Shown: one piece after another, positions 57,099 through 64,000 of the stretch
Layout of the letters: the number at the start of each line of letters is the position of its first letter
Position numbering within the stretch: the stretch's first letter is position 1
Assembly: GCA_020543525.1 (NCBI GenBank)
Contig: JAHYIO010000033.1
Span: forward strand, 2,604,001-2,668,000
Source of the DNA: Coriolopsis trogii
Taxonomy: Eukaryota > Basidiomycota > Agaricomycetes > Polyporales > Polyporaceae
DNA: 64,000 nt
Reading direction: 5' to 3'
Program-made: the position numbers and the translations under genes
The notes under the pieces: model-generated
What the model was told of the DNA's origin: nothing
The model's database searches: none
Seen by the model: only the letters and a program-made list of their open reading frames with translations

Positions 57099-60000
57099 AT
57101 GGCTTTCCCGCTACCTACGCATTTACCCCGGAAGAAGGATGCTCGTGACGTTTCGACACAGATCCTCACGAAGATATCCGAGACCTCGTCGAAAGCTTTG
57201 AATGCAAGTCTGGTATCTTCATGGGTTGCTGAATTGGATGAGACCATCAGAGTTACGAAGGTGCGTTGAGACCCGCCGCGCCGAGTCTAAGCTGAATGTA
57301 GCCCGAAAGACACGCATACATGACCGCATTCATAGCGACCTTCCCAACTTCGAGCGGCAGCTCGCGTCCTCTATCTCTGTTCAAGAACGACTCCGTCTAC
57401 TGTCACAGAACGTTGACACACTCAGCGAGAATATCTCGAATCCACAGGTAGGACGTACCCAGACTGTATGCGTATGTTCTCATTCACATGCTATGAAGTC
57501 AGGCTTGATCCCCAGCCTCGTTGCGGCCTTGACCACCCATTCCCTGCTTGCTCAAGAAACTGCGGATGCACGGGCGCAACATGATGCAGCGGCACATTTG
57601 CTCAAGTGTCGGGATGAATTGAGGAATTTGACGCGTCTGGTGGAAAAGGCTGAGCTTGCGGACGCTAAGAAGCAGTCTCTGGCACTAGAGCGAGCACTGG
57701 GTGAAGCACCAGAGGCTCTGTCGCAGAGTGAGGTCATGGCGGACTTGAAGGTGCGTGATGCCAACATAACCCTCTCATACCGAAATTCATAGTTTTGTGC
57801 GGTGGGATACAGCGGAGGTCCTCCGCATTGCGAAATCGCATAGAGGAACATCTTCTCAATGCCTACTCGCGTAGCATCGTCGTGTCGACCACCGAAGCCT
57901 CAATTCGACCTACTGTGCAGGCAGTGGTCTCACGCAAGCCCGTCTTAGCCCAGACGGTCGAATCACAGGACAGTGCAGGCACTATCATTGGGCTCACGGA
58001 TGTGCTCGCTTCCATGTCCCCTGAAGCGCTCTCCATGCATCTGTCGACTCTCCGCCGCGACATTATTGCCCACTGCATCGAGTACATCCTGAAGCAGCCT
58101 GTCCAAATCTACGAAGCCGAGAAGAGCGACTTGACAGGGGCTGCAGAGCACAAGCTGTCTTTCGCGCGTTCTCCGCCAGACTCGGGCAACCTCGTCTCCC
58201 GTCTAGCAAACCTCTCCACGGTCATGACTTTCCTACACACGCATCTCTTCCGCCACCTCCCTCAACCGGAGCGACACTCGTTCCCGCTCTCGTTATGCAA
58301 CCCGATCCGGACTGCCCTCTTGGGCCACCTATTGGTGCCCAACCTACCTTCGTCGCTTTCGAGGCTGCCCGACTTTCTGAGGCTCGCACAGGATGCCGTT
58401 AAACTTGAGGACGACATTGTAGTAAAGTTATTAGGAGACGATGTCGCGGACCGCAGGATTGCATCGTGGGTAGATGGTGTCGGCATGCACTACGAGCGCA
58501 AACGACGTGCAGAGATACTGGACAGGGTACGCGTCATAGTCGTGACTCCCTCTGACGACAGCGACTCCTTCCGTGTAGAAGTGCCGTTGGCCGTCGAGGA
58601 GAAGGTCACCACAATTCAAGCCGAAGAGAAACCCGCAACAAACGGTACGGTAACGGAAGTAGCGGCCGACGGTGAGGATGCCTGGGGCTTCGAAGACGAG
58701 ACACCTAGTCAGAGTGAAGACTCATCGGGTGACGGATGGGGTTTTGACGATGAAGTCGAAGAACCGACACCAGAGCCGCAAGCGGCGTCAGAACCGCTCA
58801 AACCTCATGAACCTCCGCAGGTCGTGGTCCCTGTCGAGGAAGACCCTGGGGACGCATGGGGCTGGAACGACGACACCGAGCCTGTGGAGGTAGAGGAGGA
58901 GTCGGCATGGGACGATGCATGGGATGAGAAACCATCCGTTCCTGTTCCTGAACCTGTCTCACCAAGTCCCGTTCCGAAGCCTGCGAAAGGCCTGGAGAAG
59001 AGGTTCCAAGGGAAGAGTGTCCCGAATTCCCCTGCGTTCCCGCCACCAAGTCCGGCCGTGCCCGCACATCCATTAGCATCCCCTCCTCCTGCACCTGTTA
59101 CGACCACGAATCCACCACCCCCGCCGGCGTTGAAGCCCTTACAGGTGAACGAGTCCTACGTCGTGTCCGGACGGACGAGGGAGCTCCTGCGACTTGTCGA
59201 AGACGTACTCCGAGAAGGGTCCGAGCTCGTCGCTTCTGGCATCCTCTCTGGGACACCGGGCAATCTCATCATGCAGGCCGCCCCGATGGCACTTGAGTTG
59301 TTCCGTGCTCTCGTTCCGGTCACGAACGCGGAGCTTCTCAAACAGTCTGCAAAAGAGCCTATGAAGTTCTCCAACGACTGTACATACGTCGGGCACGAGC
59401 TTGGGCGGATTGTGAAGAGCTTGAAGGGGGCGGAGGAAGGCGCCAAGGAGAGGTTAGATGATGGCGCGGAGCGGTTGAAGGTGCTCGCTGATAGCTTCTT
59501 TGAGGACGCGATCGTACGTACACCAGCTTGTGCAGTACCTCTCGCGCGCAACGCTGATACCATGTCTTCCAGGCGAGAGAAGAGAAGCTGATTGATGAGA
59601 TCCTCGACAACGCGCAAGGATTCATAGACACCACGCAACAGGAGCGGTATGACGAGTGCGAAAGCGCTGTCAATGATGTCTTGCAGCGGATTCGCCGAGT
59701 TGCGCCCCAGTGGAAAGTACGTACGCATATGTACTCTCTCCCGAGCATTTTTGCTGATTGTTCTCCTTTGGCAGGCCGTCCTCACGAAAAGCCGATACTA
59801 TGATGCTCTGGGATCGGTCGTGGAGGGGGCATTATCGCGGATCCTCGGGGACGTGTTGGCGCTCGAGGATATTACGGAAGCCGAGTCGCACCAGCTGCGC
59901 GAGCTATGTCACATCCTCAACGCCCTGGAGTACTTGTTTGTCGAAGATCCCGAGCAGCCGTCTTTCGTTGTGTCGTATGTTCCGTCTTGGCTCAAGTTCT

Positions 60001-60235
60001 CCTACCTCTCGGAACTACTGGTACGCCCTTTCTCTCCGTTAGTCTGTGTTCTCCGTGCTGACTTGTGCTGCAGGAGGCATCCATCGCCGATATTTCGTAT
60101 CTATTTGAGGAGGGTGCCTTGGTGGACTTTGAGATCGAGGAGCTGGTCAAGCTGGTCAAGGCGCTATTCGCGGACACGCCGCTGAGGACGAACACGATCC
60201 ACAGATTGCAACAGGGACATCCAGCGCGTGAATAA
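57099..60235 (+). CDS. ZW10/Dsl1-type vesicle tether subunit
   Basis: Seven exons, about 935 residues. The N-terminus is helical (ISETSSKALNASLVSSWVAE, then RIHDRIHSDLPNFERQLASS), followed by coiled coil (LLKCRDELRNLTRLVEKAE) and FLHTHLFRHLPQPER, the layout of centromere/kinetochore ZW10 and its yeast relative Dsl1. It ends EIEELVKLVKALFADTPLRT. It is likely to act in the Golgi-to-ER tethering (Dsl1/NRZ) complex at the ER. The middle holds an acidic, Pro-rich insert with repeated Trp motifs: DAWGFEDE, DGWGFDDEVEE, DAWGWNDD, SAWDDAWDE. In yeast Dsl1 a comparable acidic Trp region binds coatomer; the same role here is an inference. The first intron is placed at 57261-57309, giving VTK joined to TRIHDRI. 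Confidence 0.85.
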
Positions 60236-60565
60236 TTGATAGGGTTCCATCGACTTGGCATTCGGCGCTGTATATGACTTCTTACTACTTACGCCACTTA
60301 TCTTATATACTTATCTTAGCGTCGTCTGTGCTTTCTGCTGCTTCACTGAATTGCATCGGCTGAATGAGGGTGTATGTTGTAAGTTGCAATCGCAAAGGCT
60401 TCACGTAGACAAGCAAAGGGTGCTATGGGCGTCTGTCGATGACGCACGGACCACCTGAACAAGGGCAAGCAACGTCGCGCGCCTCCGCCGCTCTCCAGTC
60501 TTCTGCTCACAACTCCCTCCTCATTCATCGCCTCTGCGCCATTATACACTAACTTATGCGCCGTA
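60236..60565. other. Intergenic spacer
   Basis: 3' region of the ZW10-like gene and 5' region of the CID gene. Nothing else seen. Confidence 0.5.
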
Positions 60566-63500
60566 ATGGCTGGAATTGAGGTAAAATTAGAGATTATAAT
60601 TATATGCACGCGCGACTTGAGTCTCATGAGAGTCGCACAATGACAGGCATTCGAGGCAGCATTGAAGGATGTGGTGAAGGCGAAACGACTGTCCCAGTCC
60701 AAGATGGATACCTTGACGCAGACTGCGATGAAGAACATTGAGGTGAGTAGTCGGTACATCTCGTCATCGCTCTGGGCAAACGCGCTCGGCTTCTTTGTCG
60801 CGGAGCGGCTCTTGGAGGGGACTATCGACATAAGCCGTCGAGGTCTTCGCGATTGAAGAGGCATCCAAGTAGCATGGAGACGTGCGTACGAGCTCGATGA
60901 GATGAGTGCTTCCGCCTTAAGAGCTGTATGCGCTGTGGTCCCTCCTCGAGTCCCTCTTTGTCGCGCGTGACTTGCTCGGTCGTGTTTGCCTGTCATTTCG
61001 CTGACTCTCACCGCCTTCGTTTTTAGAATGATACCCAACTAGTGTCCACCTTATATCGGACACACAAAGGGCTTCAGAGTAGCGGAAAGGTCTGGAGTCT
61101 CTACGCGTTTGACGCGCTCGCGCGGGCGGCCAGGCATCAGGTCAACAAGCACAGTCTTGTCGCGGACGTGAATGCCGAGAAGGGCAATTGCGCGACATTC
61201 TTGCTCAAGATGGAGGGTATCCTTGATAGCTTGTTCCAGGATTTGGTCACTTCGGGAAGTCCTGAATTGAAGGTTAGTGACCTGGTGACCCATACTGATG
61301 TCTTGATGCGCGCAATGCGCACGTCGACTTGTCCCTCTCGCGACCACATCGACGGAACAGTGTTCACTGTAGTCTTGGTAGAGCGAGGATCGCCGGCACA
61401 AGACGCAGAGCCTCCTGCTCCAGGTCTTGCTACAATAAATGTCCAGGTCCCTATGGACCCATGTGAGGCAGTTCTATTCCTACTGACGCCTAGGTACATA
61501 ACAACGCGTCGACGGAGACACGTCCTGTCACGCCGTAATCGTACGATCACATGATGAGAGTCGTCGTCTTCTCTCTCGACTCGTGGTGGCAAAGAAGACG
61601 TATCCTGACCACAACTCTACGCCGCATTGTAGGAAAAAGCCAAGAAGATCCTGGACATCTGGACAAAGTCGAATACGTTCCCTTCCGCTGTACTGTCACG
61701 CCTGTTTGCGTTACTGAAGCAGGGAGAGAAAAAGAAAGGTGCTTATACTTTGTCCCATTGGTTCGCTAAGTACACCTTCCTGTGCAATCCATATCCTTTC
61801 GTTTTGCTGTCCCATCGGACCCTGAAAACGTGAGATACGAACTGAAATATGGTTTTGTCCGTGTCAGAACCCGACAGAGCAGACCCATCAGCGAATCGGC
61901 CGCTTAGCGAGCCTAACGTCCCTGCTCCCTTCGTCCATCCTCCGGCACAGCCCGTCGTGAATGTTGCCGACACCACAGACGTCCAAGCAACGCTCCTCGC
62001 CTTGCTAAGTCAGGCAGCCAACGCAGTGAATGGAACGCCAAATAGCCTAGGGTATGTCTCGTCCACATCCTGGCATGGAGGTCATGCTGAGCCTTCCCAG
62101 CCAAACAGCACCAAATACCGCCTCCGCCCCATCTGCTCCGGCACCGGTGCTCGACGCCAATCAGCTCGCGCTCCTACAACAGCTGGCTCAGACAGCCCAG
62201 AGGACTCCTCCGCAGTCGTTACCTGTAGCTGCACCTCCGGTGCCACCATTGACTACCTCGCATGCCGTGCCTGTAGTACCACCTGTGCACGGCCCCTCGC
62301 AGGCTCAGTCCATGCCATATCGAGATGATTATCATGGTCCTCCAAGTGCGCATGCGCCCGGTAGAGAGTCGAATGGGCAGAACCCGCAGCAGCAGCAATA
62401 CGCTGGCCGGTACAACGGTCCACCAGACCGCGGATATCGCGGCGATGACTACGATTACCAGATGCCACACGAGTATGACCGCCACGACCCTCGCCGGGGC
62501 GGCGCCTCGAACTCTAGAGGCGGATTCCGTGACCGTGGTGGCTTCGCACGTGGACATGGACGGGGCCGGTGGGAGGACCGCGGTGGGGACCGTAACCAGA
62601 ACGACCGCTATCGAGACAGCAGAAGTAGAGACGTGAATTACAACGGCGGCTCGTACGACGCTCCAAATGTCAGGCGAGGCAATCGCTCGCGCAGCCCTCC
62701 CGGGCGGTTCCAAGGCGAGGGCGTAGGTGCTGGACGGGGCGCGCGCCCGTACAGTCCCCCACGACGCCCTGCTTTCCGGGACGGGCACGAGCCACAGCAG
62801 GGCGCGCGGGACCACAGACATGGGTACGGGCCTGGGCGGGACGCCAACGTCGCGGCTGGCTTTGACGAGTTCGGGCGCGAACTTAGGACGGGCTCTCCTG
62901 GCTCTGATGCTGCGTCTGCTTCTGGACAACGACCAAGCAGGCCACGGAGCGACTCCCCACTTCCTAGGTCTACGTCCGTCATGACATCTGACCGCGGCTC
63001 GAGCGCGCCCGAGAGCGGCATGCAGGCGTATACACACGCGCAGTCGTACCAGGGTCACGAAGAAAACGCGTATACGAACGGTGGATACGCTCCTGGCCCA
63101 TCCAGCGCCGAAGCGCCTATCATCTCACCGTCAACGTCGACATCTGCGCATGGTCAGCCGGGTGTCGGACTGGAGGCGTTCGACCGTGCGTCGTTTGACC
63201 CCTCCCAGCCGGCGTCGTGGGACGTGCTCGGGAAGGCGTGGGTGGCGACGCACGGGAGCATGCCGTCGCAGGAAGAGCTGATGCAGTTCGTGTTTGGCAA
63301 CATGCCTCTCCCGGTCCAGACCTCTTCCTCGGGGTCTGACGGAGGAGCTGGTCAGGGTCAGTACGGCTATGATGGTGGAGCGCCGGGTTCACCGCAGGAG
63401 CAGCGGCAGCAATCATTCGGAGAAGGGCAAGGACGTGGGCAGTGGCGGGGCCAAGAGCGGCAGTGGGACTCAAATCGCGGGTACGGGCAGGGGCAAGGGC

Positions 63501-63964
63501 AGCAGCAACGAGGAGGATGGAGAGGACGAGGTGGAGGTGGAGATGGTGGTGGTAGGGGATATGGACGAGGGAGGGGCGGAGGAGGCGGTGATCACGGACG
63601 CGGCGGGTTCGGTCGTGGGGGATACGTCCCTAATGGCCCACGTCGTGGGCGCGGACAGAGTCACGAGCAAGGCGGATATGGGCGTGGGGAGTACGGCAAC
63701 CACCGCGGCGGGTACGGTGCGGGTGGCAGGGGGTACGATGACTATCGAGACACAGACGCTGTCACGCTCGTCGCTGGAGACGGCGATGACCACGCGTGGC
63801 AAGACCAATCCCAGGGACAGCATGCACCCCCGACACAGTGGGATCCAGCTGGCGCCATGTTGCAGGACGATATGGGACATGGGGAGGAAGGTAACGGCGG
63901 GGGCGCGGGAGGGAGGATGCAGAAGGTTGACGATAAGTGGGTGTTCGTCCGAGGCACCGTCTAA
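60566..63964 (+). CDS. CID-domain protein with RGG/RS-rich tail (Nrd1/Seb1/SCAF-like)
   Basis: About six exons, about 840 residues. The N-terminal CTD-interaction domain reads AFEAALKDVVKAKRLSQSKM, QLVSTLYRTHKGLQSSGKVW, SLYAFDALARAARHQVNKH and, after a 360-nt intron, EKAKKILDIWTKSNTFPSAV followed by LSRLFALLKQGEKKK. CID domains bind phosphorylated RNA polymerase II CTD and couple transcription to termination or 3' processing. The last exon (about 62089-63964) has a Gln/Ala/Pro segment, Arg-Gly and Arg-Ser stretches (SRGGFRDRGGFARGHGRGR, NRSRSPPGRF), a conserved-looking patch SWDVLGKAWVATHGSMPSQE, and a Gly/Arg/Gln-rich end. No RRM is visible in the exons read, unlike Nrd1 and Seb1, so the nearest relative is uncertain. 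The tail suggests RNA binding or phase-separating behaviour. Confidence 0.85.
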
Positions 63965-64000
63965 GTTTCGTCGGAGAGCGGACACTTTCTCCGACGATAC

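Noticed and set aside
1..64000. CRISPR arrays, bacterial operons, phage or viral genes
   Set aside because: None seen; spliceosomal introns throughout show a eukaryotic nuclear genome.

Overview
The window is nuclear DNA from a filamentous basidiomycete, most likely a wood-decay Agaricomycete of the Polyporales type. Four things point there. Nearly every gene is cut by several short introns (about 43-76 nt, GTRNGT...YAG). The coding DNA is GC-rich. Several families typical of these fungi occur: a DUF6533 membrane protein, an F-box/LRR-type protein and a Cys-rich small secreted protein. There are also plant-biomass or wall-active enzymes (an AA9 lytic polysaccharide monooxygenase and a GH16 glucanase). 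Gene models were assembled by hand from reading frames and splice motifs, so exon ends are predictions.

Layout. 0-10 kb is sparse and partly decayed: the 3' end of a short-chain dehydrogenase, a small secreted Cys-rich protein gene (-), tRNA-Val(AAC), a DUF6533 membrane protein (-), a broken Cys-rich gene and an F-box protein (-). 10.6-24.3 kb is dense housekeeping: RNase P subunit Rpp40, pantothenate synthetase, dolichyl-diphosphatase, an allantoate/nicotinate-type MFS permease, CRIPT, a Ser/Thr kinase and an EFM7-type lysine methyltransferase (-). 24.5-36.3 kb is the most unusual part. Five consecutive same-strand genes each encode one or three copies of the same small Cys2-His-Cys module, which I cannot assign to a named family. 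36.8-64 kb holds a ferric reductase (-), a 2OG-Fe(II) oxygenase, a SIRT4-like sirtuin (-) back to back with PEX7, a GH16 glucanase (-), indoleamine 2,3-dioxygenase (-), an AA9 LPMO (-), a ZW10/Dsl1-type tether subunit and a CID-domain RNA polymerase II CTD-binding protein.

Most genes are unrelated neighbours, as usual in fungi. The exception is the 24.5-36.3 kb array. Its members share the module, an intron position (three of them) and, for two of them, a promoter block at an identical distance from the start codon, so they arose by local duplication. The array is the best candidate in the window for an undescribed protein family. Its products look like nuclear or DNA/RNA-associated proteins: basic N-termini, one or three putative zinc modules, and long Ser/Pro-rich acidic tails.
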